Shown piece after piece: positions 48,585 through 59,542 of a DNA stretch of 64,000 bases. This stretch comes from Mactromeris polynyma. Its lineage: Eukaryota; Mollusca; Bivalvia; Venerida; Mactridae. Below the pieces are notes generated by a model. It had not been told where the DNA came from. It did not search any database and was given only the letters and a program-made list of their open reading frames with translations. The translations under genes and the position numbers were made by a program. Location of the stretch: assembly GCA_032209605.1 (NCBI GenBank), contig JASFXZ010000016.1:13640001-13704000 (forward strand), in the 5' to 3' direction. The first letter of the stretch is position 1. Each line of letters starts with the position of its first letter.

Positions 48585-48830
48585 GGTAATGTGAAAGTGA
48601 AATGTGAAAAAAGAGAAAATAGGATGTTAAATTGAAATGTGAAAACATATGAGAAAATGTCACGTGAAATTGGAATGTGAAAAAAATATGCGAAAATGTT
48701 ACATTACACTGAAATGTGAAAAAATGCGAAAATGTTTTGTGAAATTGAAATGTGAAAAAAAAAGTGAAAATGTGATGTGAAAATGTGAACATTATTTTAC
48801 GGAAAAATGAAATGTGAAAATATAACATGA
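48585..48830. repeat. GTGAAATGTGAAAA-type repeat in the presumed 3' UTR
   Basis: Irregular units of about 28-33 bp (gaaatgtgaaaaaatgcgaaaatgtt and variants), about eight copies, 160 bp after the E2 stop codon. The minus-strand ORF across it is an artefact. Confidence 0.75.
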
Positions 48831-49177
48831 CATAACATTTATCTGTGCATCATTGTATACATATTGTCATTGTTTCTTCATAGAATTTCATGCATCTCGA
48901 CCTTATTTCCATCATTCATTTTGACCTGTTTGAAATAAGTCGACAGTTTATAATATTTTGATAGTTGACGTTTTTTTTGGAAACTTAGCAAGATATCGGT
49001 CTAAAATTTGACCTGATGTCTTAATTATACTCACATGACTCTGAGAAGTTTAACACGGGCGATTTTACATGGATCGCTTGGTCAGAGTTTGTGAGACTTG
49101 AGATCAATCTTCTTGGTTCAGTTCGCATTTTTGTTCTTTACTTAAACTGGTCAAACTATATTTGAGTTTCATATTTA

Positions 49178-49183
49178 AATAAA
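49178..49183 (+). terminator. Candidate polyadenylation signal of the E2 gene
   Basis: AATAAA about 750 nt after the stop codon, just before a MITE at 49,220. It is a canonical hexamer but a weak prediction in AT-rich DNA. Confidence 0.3.
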
Positions 49184-49219
49184 CAACCTGATTGGTTTAA
49201 ACTTATTTTGTTTAACATC

Positions 49220-49359
49220 CAGGGGTTCCATTTGACCCTGGAGTTGACCCCTTGACCCCTGTTTTCTCTAAATAATATGTATTTTGGCTTTAAAATGATA
49301 AAATCTGGTAAAAAGTTATGAAATTGAACCTTGAGATTCAGCACCTCGTGGAACCCCTG
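49220..49359. mobile_element. CAGGGGTTCCA-family MITE, internally deleted, at the duplication edge
   Basis: Starts caggggttccatttgaccct and ends gtggaacccctg, 140 bp instead of about 197. The segmental duplication begins at its right end; left of it the two copies no longer match. Confidence 0.75.
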
Positions 49360-49499
49360 AATGAATACATTCCTAATCTTATTGTTAACTTGAGACCATT
49401 AAAAAGAGCTCCGAGATCAATCTCAAGTGTACCATACTGTGGGAATCTCAAAAAATATTATTTTAATCCAACTGGTAAGATTTATGTGCTGGACCAGAA

Positions 49500-49720
49500 A
49501 ATTGCAGTCATCTCCCTAGGCCAAGAATGGTTGGGAGCAGGAGGTCAAAGGTTCGTATCCCAGTAGGGGTCCATTCTGATATGGCCAGTTGGTGAGCCGC
49601 CTGCTAGTTAAATAATGGTTACCCAGTGCCTACCTGCCTGGTGCCTGGCATTGAATTGGGAAATAAATGTGCCTAGAAAGTAGGTGTCTCGTTAGTCAGA
49701 AATGGCTGGCCCTTTAAATA
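49500..49720 (+). repeat. tRNA-like SINE, family 4, copy 1
   Basis: The A-box-like taggccaagaatggttggga, then aggtcaaaggttcgtatccc (B box), then a body ending near cagaaatggctggcccttta. The copy at 59,700-59,920 keeps a better A box (cttggccgagtggttgggag). Shared by both duplicates, so it is older than the duplication. Confidence 0.6.
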
Positions 49721-50477
49721 GGGGGGTGACACTATAATGAATAAACACTTTTCTATATTGTGGGGTGACAATGAGCCAGAGCTTTATAATTGTAATAAAA
49801 AAATCTCGAATTTCATTTTTTAATGATTATGGACTATCATTAGGGCCGGAATTGCTGGGTAAAGTTCCTGGTCCCTAATAGGGGTCGGTCATTTGAATGT
49901 TGTGATGTAGGAGACGCCCAGATCTGACAAGCTTTAATTTTCTATGATTGTCTTATTTTGTAGATCAAAATATTATACATCATAGTTATGTGCATGTTCA
50001 TAATATTCAACTAATCATTTTTGTTTCTTATGTTGCAAGCAAGTTTTTCTTTCTAAGTGATTATATGTCAAACTTTAGTCTGTATTGGTTGCTACAGATC
50101 AAATGAATTCTTTGAATTCTTTTAAACAGTATTAACACTATTGGCTTTTCTTGAACTGTTGAATATTACCCCACCCACATACTGATTAGGTAAAACGGAA
50201 TTGATGTTCAAAACACATTCATTGTGTCCAATTGATTGATTCCCGATTCATTACAACGCATTCTCAGAGAGTCTTTACAACCTGCACTATTCATTTGTTA
50301 CTCGAAATCGATTTTATATTTATCGAAGATTAGGGTAAAAATTTGATAATTATTAAAATTTGACATGTCTGTAGCACATTAGACATTGTGTAAATATTCT
50401 GACTACTACCAAAGTAATTGTAAAACTTTATTTACATGTATAATATCGTGTTTAGGCCATGATTAAAAAACTGTTTG

Positions 50478-50675
50478 TTTGGCCTAACCGTACCCTGCCC
50501 ATAAAAATGGCCCTTTTTTCAGAGGTCCAAGTAAGAATTTTTTAGCTGAAACTTAATAGTTAACATTAGTATGACCATAGAAATAATATAATAAAAAAAA
50601 AAAATTACCTACCTACCAACACAACTTAATTTTAGCTGGGTGGGGTTAGGCCAAACAAACATTTTTTAAGGATGG
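50478..50675. mobile_element. TTGTTTGGCCTAACC MITE (copy in duplicate 1)
   Basis: Left tgtttgtttggcctaaccgt and right gggttaggccaaacaaac are inverted. The same element sits at 60,535-60,720 in copy 2. A degraded relative is at 30,575. Confidence 0.8.
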
Positions 50676-51529
50676 CCTTATTTACCATCCGAGTTTTTGC
50701 AATCTCTAGAGTGGCCCTCACTTGAGCAACAACCTCTCATTTACAACTTTATCATTGAAGCTTCGATCAGAGCAGCTGAGTGATTGAGATCATTTGCCAT
50801 GACTTCTACTCAAACTACGAGTTTGTTTTGATGCCCCAACCCCCGGCACATCTTCAGGATTGAGAACACTCAGCTGTTAGAACCCCTGATACTGAAATCA
50901 GAACGTAACTCATTTTGGCGATTGGCCGACATTTCTGCCTGCGAACTTTCTAAAATTGCTGAATCATGAATTTGTTTAATCATGGGAATATCCACGTCCA
51001 CAGAAGCTAGTAAAACTTTGGTTAGAAAATGTACCAGAACTAAAATAACAGTCTTGCTAAAGTTAGACATTGCTTATAATTCCAAAGACGGATAATTGAC
51101 TTAATAAAAGTCACGAGAGTTACAGCCCCTTGTTTAGACTTAAAAGCCAATAGCGGGGACATACGTTTGTTTCATTATTGTTTTCTTATTCTTGCCAACA
51201 ATTTTGTATTGTCATTTTGCTCTTGTTTTCACACGGGGAGATCTGTGCAAAATCAAATATTCGATATTCAAATATGAAGGTAGGTCTTATGCCTTGTGGC
51301 ACCCTTATGTTTTTTTCATACTTTTTTTGCATTAAACAATTACTTTATTGGTGTTTTTTTACTATACTCACTGTAATTTCAGTCTGAATATCTTTAGTTA
51401 AGATAAATAATGCACACTCATTGTTGCATCCAAGCTTCTCCCCCCACCCACTTGTTGAGTCCCTTGCATCGTTAATTGTTGAGTTTTCTTACTTTTTTTC
51501 GTCCATTTTAAATGTTAGCTTGTAAATAT

Positions 51530-51730
51530 AAATGCTATATGAATCAAATGGTTTTTTGTAAATATGTCATTATGATTGGCTACTTAAAATGAAAGAGACT
51601 TTTTGATTGGTTGTTGAGAATGTATTCTGAAATCTGATTGGCCATTTGATGAAATTGATTGAATTTTTGATTGGTTAATATGTAAGGTAATATTTGATTG
51701 GTTATTTCAAATGTTTAAAAGCTTTTATGA
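51530..51730. repeat. Cluster of ATTGGTT / CCAAT words
   Basis: GATTGG occurs six times within 200 bp (gattggctact, gattggttgtt, gattggccat, gattggttaat, gattggttatt), conserved in copy 2 at 61,630-61,765. It could be a decayed repeat or a CCAAT-box cluster. Confidence 0.45.
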
Positions 51731-52304
51731 ACAATTTAAATGTTTCAGAAGCATATTTGATGTATTGTTTAATGATTTGCCTGTATTTAAATGTCTACAG
51801 TCAAAATTGGAAAAAAATTGTTATGTGAATAAAAACTAGAACAGTTACTGAACATTATTATCAATTCGCCCCTTGCACATTGTACAAACAAACGTGTATT
51901 AACGACTAGCAGTGTCTTCTGTATTCGTTATTACATTTTCCAAATAAGAACGCTGACTATCGCAAAATATGCACGTTCCACAGTTATGTCACAAGGGCGA
52001 TTACTCCTGAGTGGCTCAAGCGATATGGCTGGTTATCGAACTTGTCTGAGATAGTGTGCCCATACATATTCTGACCAAATTTGTGATGATTGGACAAATG
52101 CTTCTAAAGAAATTGAACGGATTACATACTGGATGCCAACCGCCTGTACGCCGCAGGTGAAACTATAAGTCCCTGCTCCGGGCGTATAAATAATGGGAAA
52201 TCATGAATCGCAGAATCGTTAAAATTTTAAACGGAATTATGGAAATGTTTAAAGAATTCAAGCAGGAAGTGCCCACCCCAGAAGTCCAAGGAGACAAAAG
52301 TATG

Positions 52305-52409
52305 TACAGTAAAACCTCAATAATAAGATCACACTTTTGGGACCCTTGAAAACTGGTCTTGTTGAGATGGTCTTATTATTGAGGTTAATTAAAGAGCACT
52401 ACAACTGTA
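52305..52409. mobile_element. MITE, TACAGTAAAACCTC family, short copy (duplicate 1)
   Basis: Starts tacagtaaaacctcaataat and reaches ttattattgaggtt, with an extended end at actgta. The counterpart at 62,364-62,468 shares the deletion of the interior, so insertion predates the duplication. Confidence 0.7.
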
Positions 52410-53216
52410 TTGGACAAAGTAACAATGTACATGTAATAGACAATAGGACGGAATTGGAAGCATAAGCTTATTGAAATTCTCTCCACTGCAGACTAAGTAT
52501 TGGTACAAGACATGGCGACCTCACAACGGTATTTGACAAGATAAAATTGTGCATGATGTGATAAACTAGTGAAAAGAATTGTAAGCATCAACTGATTGGT
52601 ATAAAATATGGCAACTTAACAACAGAATTTGACAAGATATGATTGTATTTATTTGTACTATAATTTCTACATGTTTCATCATAGTAAGATATTAAACAAA
52701 ACAGAAAAAGCATATATTTCTATTAATGAAAACGAAGGAAGAAAATATAAAGGTAATAAGTACACAAGTCAAAACACAATGCAAGGTTATATTGTACAGT
52801 CATGAAAAAATATACTTGTCTTCCGTGAACGCAGAAATTTAAACAGTTGGATATTTTCACAACTTTCTTAAATTCATTAAATCCGCCAACATTCTCATGT
52901 CATGAATTTTACCACATATACAGTAGTTAGTCAATATATTTTAAATAAAACAATCAAGTAATTTATAATATAATTGGAAACATTACACTGTATATTATAA
53001 ACCGCTATTATATCAATGGGATCTGCAAAAATGTATTTACTATTTAATACCATCTCTATACTTAAATAATTGAATACAAAAATAACGATATTTTTTACTT
53101 TAATATTATTTAGGCAATACCATATATGTTTACAACAATTAAATCACTGTTTAATTGGATCTATTTAAATTTAATATCATTCATAGTATCATACTCAAAA
53201 TCTCAATTTTAATAAT

Positions 53217-53222
53217 TTTATT
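53217..53222 (-). terminator. Candidate polyadenylation signal of the middle B-box gene
   Basis: AATAAA on the minus strand, about 290 nt after the stop codon at 53,512. A second AATAAA on this strand lies within 20 nt. Predicted from motif only. Confidence 0.3.
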
Positions 53223-53511
53223 ACCTCCCTTTATTTGTGCATTTTAATAGTATATTCTATTTACACAGCTATCGAAGAAAAATGTGATGTCCAATTAAAA
53301 AGTACTAACATGCTGTATTTAAACAATAAACACAAAAAATTTATATCTAAGATATTATATAACAGTCATACTATCTTGAAGTATGATTACATCTAAACAT
53401 AAAACAAAACATATGTACAGTTGTTGCAAGTTTAATGTAATTTTTACTTATATTCTATCAATAATACATGTACACAGAATGGACAACTCTGTTATCTCAC
53501 AATATGTTTGA

Positions 53512-54874
53512 TTACTCTAGTTCATACATTTTCACTACATCACTGTCGTGCATGGTAACAAACATTCTATTCAGTCCCTGATGAAAACACACTGAGCGTG
53601 GATGTTGTAATCCATCTCCTCGCTTCACAACCACACCAAGTTTCTTCCCATTCTCACTGAATTGTACCACAGTATGTGACCCGCTCCCACCTACAAACAT
53701 GTTTCCTTTACCATCAACACATACATCAACTTCAAACTTCAGGTCAGTGTCTGTAATAGTGGACAAATAATTTCCCATTCCATCAAAACATACAAGTCCC
53801 TTGATCCCACCTCCAACAAACATTCTGTCTCCACTTTCATTGAATGTAACATGTAGACTATGGTTGAACAGCTGATTCCCAGCATTGTCTTGTGTAATTG
53901 TCTTCAGCAGGGTGCCAGTCATATCATAAACATAGAGTGAAGCACCACCAGCATCTGTCACATAAAGCTGACCATCCTTGAAAGCAATACCATAACAAAG
54001 ATGAGACATTTTAATTTGTCTTGTAGGAGTCATCTTGTTATGAATGGAAACAAACTGGATCTTGTAGTCACTCTGACATGCAACAGCAACTTCATGTTTA
54101 CTGATACAACATACACCAAGAGGTACAGAATCTAAAGTACAATAGTCAACAACTGACATCTTCTGTATATCAAAACGTTTTAGTTTCTTATTGCTATAAT
54201 CTGTGACAAGAAGTTGGTTATCTTGTGTCAGACAACATCCCCAGGAATTGCATGTCTTAGAATCATGAGAAAGTTTTATGGTAATATCTCTACTTCCTTT
54301 GATTTTGTAGACGTCGTGTTTCTGTGTTCTATGTTTCTGTACTTGACCAATACCTTGTAAAGCTTGGATATAGTCCATCAATGATTGGTCTGGAATGAAT
54401 GATATCTCGACGTCTGTATTATGTTGTAATTCTTGCCTCATCTTCTCAACGTCTGCTTCTTTTATTTTTTCTTGAGCAATTTTCGTACAAACAAAACGTT
54501 GGGCTCTATTTCCTTCTGATTGATTTAACTTGTCGTCTGTCGTCTGCAAATCTTTACAGATGTTATCAACACTTTGCTTGGCTTGTAGAAGTTTTGTTTC
54601 TAGTTGTTTGTATACAACTTCTATTTCTTTGCGTGACGACTCGACAATTTTACTCAAGATGGCTTCCAATGCTTTTTGGAATGTACTGACTTGACCTAAA
54701 GCTTCGTTCTTTGCTTTCTTCAAAGTCTGAAGTTGAAGTTGGGTAGTTGTAGATTTACTTCCAATGGATACCATCATTTCTTTTAGAAGACTGTGCGTCT
54801 GTTTGCAGTCAGACAACTTAAATATGGCGTCAATCATGTCTGGTATAGAATGGATATGACTGTCTTGACAAAAT
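53512..54874 (-). CDS. Middle B-box gene, exon 2 (coiled coil and propeller)
   Basis: 1,363 bp. The acceptor on the minus strand reads CCATTTCAG|AT. It begins by completing Lys113 and encodes FCQDSHIHSIPDMIDAIFKL onwards. An ORF call starting at Met of PDMID would miss the last zinc ligands of B-box 2. The stop is TAG at 53,514-53,512. Confidence 0.9.
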
Positions 54875-55832
54875 CTGAAATGGAATGACTTTTAATTACA
54901 TTCTGCATATATGTATAGAAAACACATTTAAAACATAGGACATTGTGACAATGTTCATATGTAGCCTATTGATTTTATTTGTGTTAAACAATGTAAAATT
55001 GAGCACCGACATGTATAAAGTATGTAGATCAATTGCTTAAGTTTTGGTTGATTACACATCATGAATGTTAAAAACACATAAATTCTGCCTGTTGAATATT
55101 GTAGAATTTAAAAAAGAAAATGATTAGCTCTAAATAAATTTAATAAATGAGAATGTACACATATAATATTTTGGACTAGGGCCATATCACTCTTTAAGGG
55201 GTCATGGGTTCGAGCCCAGTTTTTCTGTGTCGTAGAGTTAGATCTAATTGTAGTGGTGTGGGGAGACGGCCGCCCTGTTAGTTCAGTCGGTAGACCGCCG
55301 TTTAGTGTGTAGGGGGCCATAGGTTTGATCCCCACATCGGGTTGTACTTTTTTCCACTTTATTAACTTCATGCTGGCAGCGGTGTTTGACGGCCCATGAT
55401 GGTTGAGCCTATAATGCCTGAAGGGGGAGGAGTGTAGTGGAGATGTGATAATAATTCTAACATAAAGTTGATATTAATGTAAATAAATTCTTACTTGTGA
55501 TCTTTAACAAAGCACGTAGAACATCCAACAACATCATGTCCTTCACAATACATGTCAACCACTTTCCCTTTATGTACGCTACATCGTTCTGTTGGAATCT
55601 CCAACAAACTTGACTGCTGACCGCTCGCTTGATTTCCTTGACCGACATCCATCAAATTGTGACTTCTCAATGCTGGGAGTTTATGCGCGTCGGTACAAGA
55701 TTGGCAACAATAACTACATTCTACACAATATTTCACAGCTTCTACTGTCTTGTTGTATTCTGAGCATGTAGTACAGACGAAATCAAATGTTTCATCCGAC
55801 ATTTTAAGATGAGAACGCCCTCCAAACGCCAT
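53512..55832 (-). CDS. B-box / coiled-coil / beta-propeller TRIM-like protein without RING; complement(join(53512..54874,55495..55832))
   Basis: 566 aa from two exons. Exon 1 gives MAFGGRSHLKM, a first zinc-binding B-box from about residue 20 (CTTC … YCVEC … CCQSC … H), and a second from about 84 (CSVH … MYC … GCSTC … DHKFCQDSH) that is completed only by splicing into exon 2. A coiled coil follows at about 150-270. From about 310 to the end (GSRDITIKLSHDSKTC to VKMYELE) are repeated blades with DNQLLVTDYSN, DGQLYVTDAG, GDRMFVGG and GNMFVGG motifs of an NHL-like propeller. No RING precedes the B-boxes, so it probably lacks E3 activity of its own. Met11 is an alternative start. Such genes are expanded in bivalves and often discussed in immunity. 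The left-edge and right-edge genes are paralogues, all on the minus strand. Confidence 0.92.
54875..55494 (-). other. Intron of the middle B-box gene (620 bp)
   Basis: Phase-2 intron with donor CACAA|GTAAG and acceptor TTTCAG. It contains the SINE dimer at 55,176-55,436 and otherwise AT-rich DNA. Confidence 0.85.
55176..55436 (+). repeat. tRNA-derived SINE (family 1), truncated dimer in the intron
   Basis: A partial unit with only the T arm (catgggttcgagcccag, near 55,203-55,220) precedes a full unit from 55,249 (tgtagtggtgtggggagacg). The head is at about 55,272-55,342 and the body gcagcggtgtttgacggccc. It is antisense to the B-box gene and the same family as 301-600. Confidence 0.72.
55495..55832 (-). 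CDS. Middle B-box gene, exon 1 (two B-boxes)
   Basis: 338 bp, residues 1-112 and two bases of codon 113. Start chosen at 55,832 because the left-edge paralogue keeps the same start, frame and upstream DNA. Met11 (MSDETFDFV) is equally possible as the used start. Confidence 0.85.
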
Positions 55833-55934
55833 TTTCTATGTTTGACTTTGAACCCTACTTTTGATTTCAGAAAATAGGCGTAGTCATTGCTAAAGTCAAG
55901 CCGCTAAAGTCAAGCCAGCCAGCAATAAGGAAGT

Positions 55935-56095
55935 CTACAAAACGACTAATTTAAACATTTATGCGGACCAGAAAACTACCAGAAGTGTCCACAAAAGAAG
56001 GTTTACGCCACAAAATGAATGATAATAGATAAATTATCGATTACATTTTTGCGTAAAACTGTGAATTAATTAATTCCAATTAAAAAATTCGTTAA
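55935..56095. other. Upstream DNA of the B-box gene
   Basis: No repeat recognised. 55,833-55,930 has homology with the left-edge gene's upstream region and likely carries shared promoter or 5' UTR sequence. Confidence 0.4.
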
Positions 56096-56099
56096 AAAC

Positions 56100-57870
56100 T
56101 TAAACTGAGCCAAAAATGATTGAAATAGGGCAGAATTTAATAAAACAGTTCACCCGACCCTGTTTTAGTGTCCCCTAACCCTTTTATAGCTAATGTGACA
56201 CCATGAGTGATATACCTATATAAAGTCCCTACATAGGGCTACACTACAACATAGGCATTATATTCCCACCTTGGGGATGAAAGCCCGTAATGAGCCCAAA
56301 CTTATTGAAAAGCGCAGACTTTAATAAAACCGTTCTCCCGACACTGTTTGGGTGACCCCTGGACCCTTTAATAGCTAATGTGACGCAATGAGTGACATAC
56401 CTTCTTAAAGCCCTTATATAGGGCTACAATACAACACAGGCATTTTATCCCCACCTTGTGGCTGAAAGCCCGTAATGAGCCCAAATCTATTGAAAATATC
56501 AGAATTTAATCAAACCGTTCTCCCGACACTGTTTGGGTGACCCCTAGACCCTTAAATAGCTAATGTGACACCATGTGTGACATACCGACTTAAAGCCCTT
56601 ATATAGGGCTACACTACAACACAGGTATTTTATCCCCACCTTGGGGCTGAAAGCCCGTAATGAGCCCAAACCTATTGAAAAGCGCAGAATGTAGTAATAC
56701 CGTTCTCCCGACACTGTTTGGGTGACCCCTGGACCCTTTAATAGCTAATGTGACACCATGAGTGACATACCGACTTAAAGCCCTTATACAGGACTACACT
56801 ACAACACAGGTATTTTATCCCCACCTTGGGGCTGAAAGCCCGTAATGAGCACAAATCTATTGAAAAGCGCAGAATGTAGTAATACCGTTCTCCCGACACT
56901 GTTTGGGTGACCCCTGGACCCTTTAATAGCTAATGTGACACCATGAGTGACATACCGACTAAAGCCCTTATACAGGACTACACTACAACACAGGTATTTT
57001 ATCCCCACCTTGGGGCTGAAAGCCCGTAATGAGCCCAAATCTATTGAAAAGCGCAGAATGTAGTAATACCGTTCTCCCGACACTGTTTGGGTGACCCCTG
57101 GACCCTTTAATAGCTAATGTGACACCATGAGTGACATACCTACTTAAAGCCCTTATATAGGGCTACAATACAACACAGGCATTTTATCCCCACCTTGGGG
57201 CTGAATGTCCGTAATGAGCCCAAACTTATTGAAAGGCGCCGAATTTAATAAAACCGTTCTCCCGACACTGTTTGGGTGACCCCTGGACCATTGAATAGCT
57301 AATGTGACACCATGAGTGACATACTTACTTAAAGCCCTTATATAGGGCTACAATACAACACAGGCATTTTATCCCCACCTTGGGGCTGTAAGCCCGTAAT
57401 GAGCCCAAACTTATTGAAAGGCGCCGAATTTAATAAAACCGTTCTCCCGACACTGTTTGGGTGACCCCTGGACCATTGAATAGCTAATGTGACACCATGA
57501 GTGACATACTTACTTAAAGCCCTTATATAGGGCTACAATACAACACAGGCATTTTATCCCCACCTTGGGCTGTAAGCCCGTAATGAGCCCAAAGTTATTT
57601 AAAGGCACCGAATTTAATCAAACCGTTCACCCGACTCTGTTTTGGTGACCCCTGGACCCTTGAATAGCTAATGTGACACCATGAGTGACATACTTACTTA
57701 AAGCCCTTATATAGGGCTACAATAAAACACAGGCATTTTATCCCCACCTTGGGACTGTAAGCCCGTAATGAGCCCAAACTTATTTAAAGGCACCGAATTT
57801 AATAAAACCGTTCACCCGACTCTGTTTTGGTGACCCCTGGCCCCTTTAATAGGTAATGTGACACCATGAT
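56100..57870. repeat. 185-bp satellite, about 9-10 copies
   Basis: The marker cgttctcccgacactgtttg (or its cgttcaccc variant) occurs at about 56,147, 56,331, 56,516, 56,701, 56,886, 57,070, 57,255, 57,440, 57,624 and 57,809, a period of 184-185 bp. The unit also carries cccttatatagggct and tatccccaccttggggctga palindromic words. Outer units are the most diverged. No function known; the period is close to a nucleosome repeat. Confidence 0.95.
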
Positions 57871-57871
57871 A

Positions 57872-57945
57872 CAAGTGGATTTGATCTCGTGACCTTCAGA
57901 GCAGGAGTCAGGTGCTCTACCCCTCGACCACAACTCCCCACTAAA
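57872..57945 (-). repeat. tRNA-like sequence at the satellite edge
   Basis: On the minus strand GGGGAGTTGTGGTCGAGGGG (A-box-like), then TAGAGCACCTGACTCCTG and GAGATCAAATC (weak B box). The acceptor ends do not pair well. Probably a SINE head or tRNA pseudogene. Confidence 0.45.
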
Positions 57946-57974
57946 ACAAATGCTTGTACATGTACATGGTTTAT

Positions 57975-58275
57975 TTTGAGACCCATACCCTTTGAATTGG
58001 GAATTTGTGTATGTTAAACTTAGAAATTCGGATAAAGACTAGCAATTAAAACAAAATATTGGGAATAATAGTAAAGGTTGTAGTGATTTATTAATCAATT
58101 ATTGCTATTTATTAAACTGCCTGTGAGAGAAAAGCCTCTAACTTTTTTTAATTTTTGGCTAAAATTTATTCAGATTTATTGTGATGTTTTACATTCAAAT
58201 TGGGAAAAAGCTACACTTTTTGGCATTGGGAATATAGCTGAGTAGGGATATAAAAACAGCTGAAAAACCCCTATT
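57975..58275 (+). mobile_element. Left part of the GGGGCYGATATT interspersed repeat
   Basis: Matches 43,175-43,460: gttaaacttagaaattcgg, tgcctgtgagagaaaagcct and cattcaaattgggaaaa. It ends before the GGCCGATATT block. Confidence 0.6.
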
Positions 58276-58279
58276 GTAT

Positions 58280-59540
58280 AAAAAACATCGTAAATATTTA
58301 ATAACTTTAGTTACATAGAAAACCTATAGACTTAGCACAGACCAGATTACGATGTAATCATAGACGACTTATCGTCTTGCTTATTAATGCTTGGAACAAT
58401 GTACCGAGATCCACGTCCATAATATATATCGGCTCAACGCTGTCATAAAGTTGTAATTTATTGATTTATGGATATTGTGATACACTTTTTCAGTCTAATT
58501 ATTCAAGCAAATCCTACCATGTACCACAGCTTGGTGTAAAACATTTATTCGTAAATACCACAGTTAATTAACTCCCTCAGTTCTGCTTTTGCTCGTGTTA
58601 AAATTTATAATCAAAGGGAGACAATTCTTAATGATGTTCAATAATTGGTGTCATTGATTACCTCCCTTGTGTAAATGATTATTTCAAAGATACATATGAA
58701 AACACTTGCATTTTTCAGTCGGTTTTTCTGCATTAATGCAACATAACGTTTTAATAATTCGAGACATTATTTCGTGACACTGACTTCAAAAGACTTCAGT
58801 CAGGCAAATTATTGCAATCTAGTGTAATAAAATGGCATTTTACGTATAAATGACATTAGTCTAGATGAAGTAGATTTAAATATCTACAACTTACCAATTT
58901 CTTCCTACTAAGTTGAGCCAAAAAGACAACTGAGTTTGACCCCTCGACAAGAAGATTATCAAGGGTCACTCATCCGATGCAAATGAGGACATGGATGGGA
59001 GAGTTGTGGGAAAGGCTGTGAGGGCTTGAACCCTAAAATTTCACATCTGCACCTCCTAATAAGTCAGGGGTGTGGATAGAGCTGGAAGCATGTGTACGCA
59101 AACAATCTAGGGGGGGGGGGGGTAATGGCATAATACCCAGGAAGAAACCCGTTTTCTAGAACGTTTGAGATGCAATCTGGTAACATATTCACAAGCAATA
59201 CGGTAAATTTTCAAGCATTGTATATTCAGATAATTTATATCCCAAACTGCAAACAAATGCTCAACTATTGGCTATTGAACATTTTTCTGTTTTTGAAAAT
59301 CATGTGTACACAACGGTGTATTTTGTAAACAGTGTGTTACTGTGTCACAATGTTACTGGGTTAACAACATGCACTACCATATTCTTCCGCAAGCCGCTGG
59401 CAACTTCCTGACGTGCATCAGAGGTGGAAGACAAGCAATTTTGGTTGTTTATCTTCAGACAAATTGACACAGAAAAAATAAGCCTCACCTTGGATTCGCA
59501 CATCAAACCTTCAGAATGGCGGGCAAGTGCTTCATCTGAA
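58280..59540. other. Unique DNA before duplicate copy 2; no gene recognised
   Basis: Contains a loose CAAAGGGAG…CTCCCTTGTG pair at 58,612-58,672 and a 14-base G run near 59,110. An ORF at 59,345-59,560 (minus) overlaps a ccgcaagccgctggcaact block that looks repeat-like. No coding evidence. Confidence 0.4.
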
Positions 59541-59542
59541 TT

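Larger units (their letters stand above)
49360..54010. repeat. Segmental duplication, copy 1 (about 4.65 kb)
   Basis: Direct, collinear match to 59,543-64,000 (offset about 10.18 kb at the left, 10.05 kb at the right). It begins near ttaacttgagac and extends at least into the propeller exon, where copy 2 meets the window end. A block of about 107 bp (49,806-49,913) is present only here. Divergence looks higher at 49,360-52,450 than at 52,680-53,500. Confidence 0.9.

Noticed and set aside
53732..53989. Plus-strand ORFs antisense to the propeller exons (for example 54,399-54,689 and 63,732-63,989)
   Set aside because: Shadows of the minus-strand coding sequence, without independent support.
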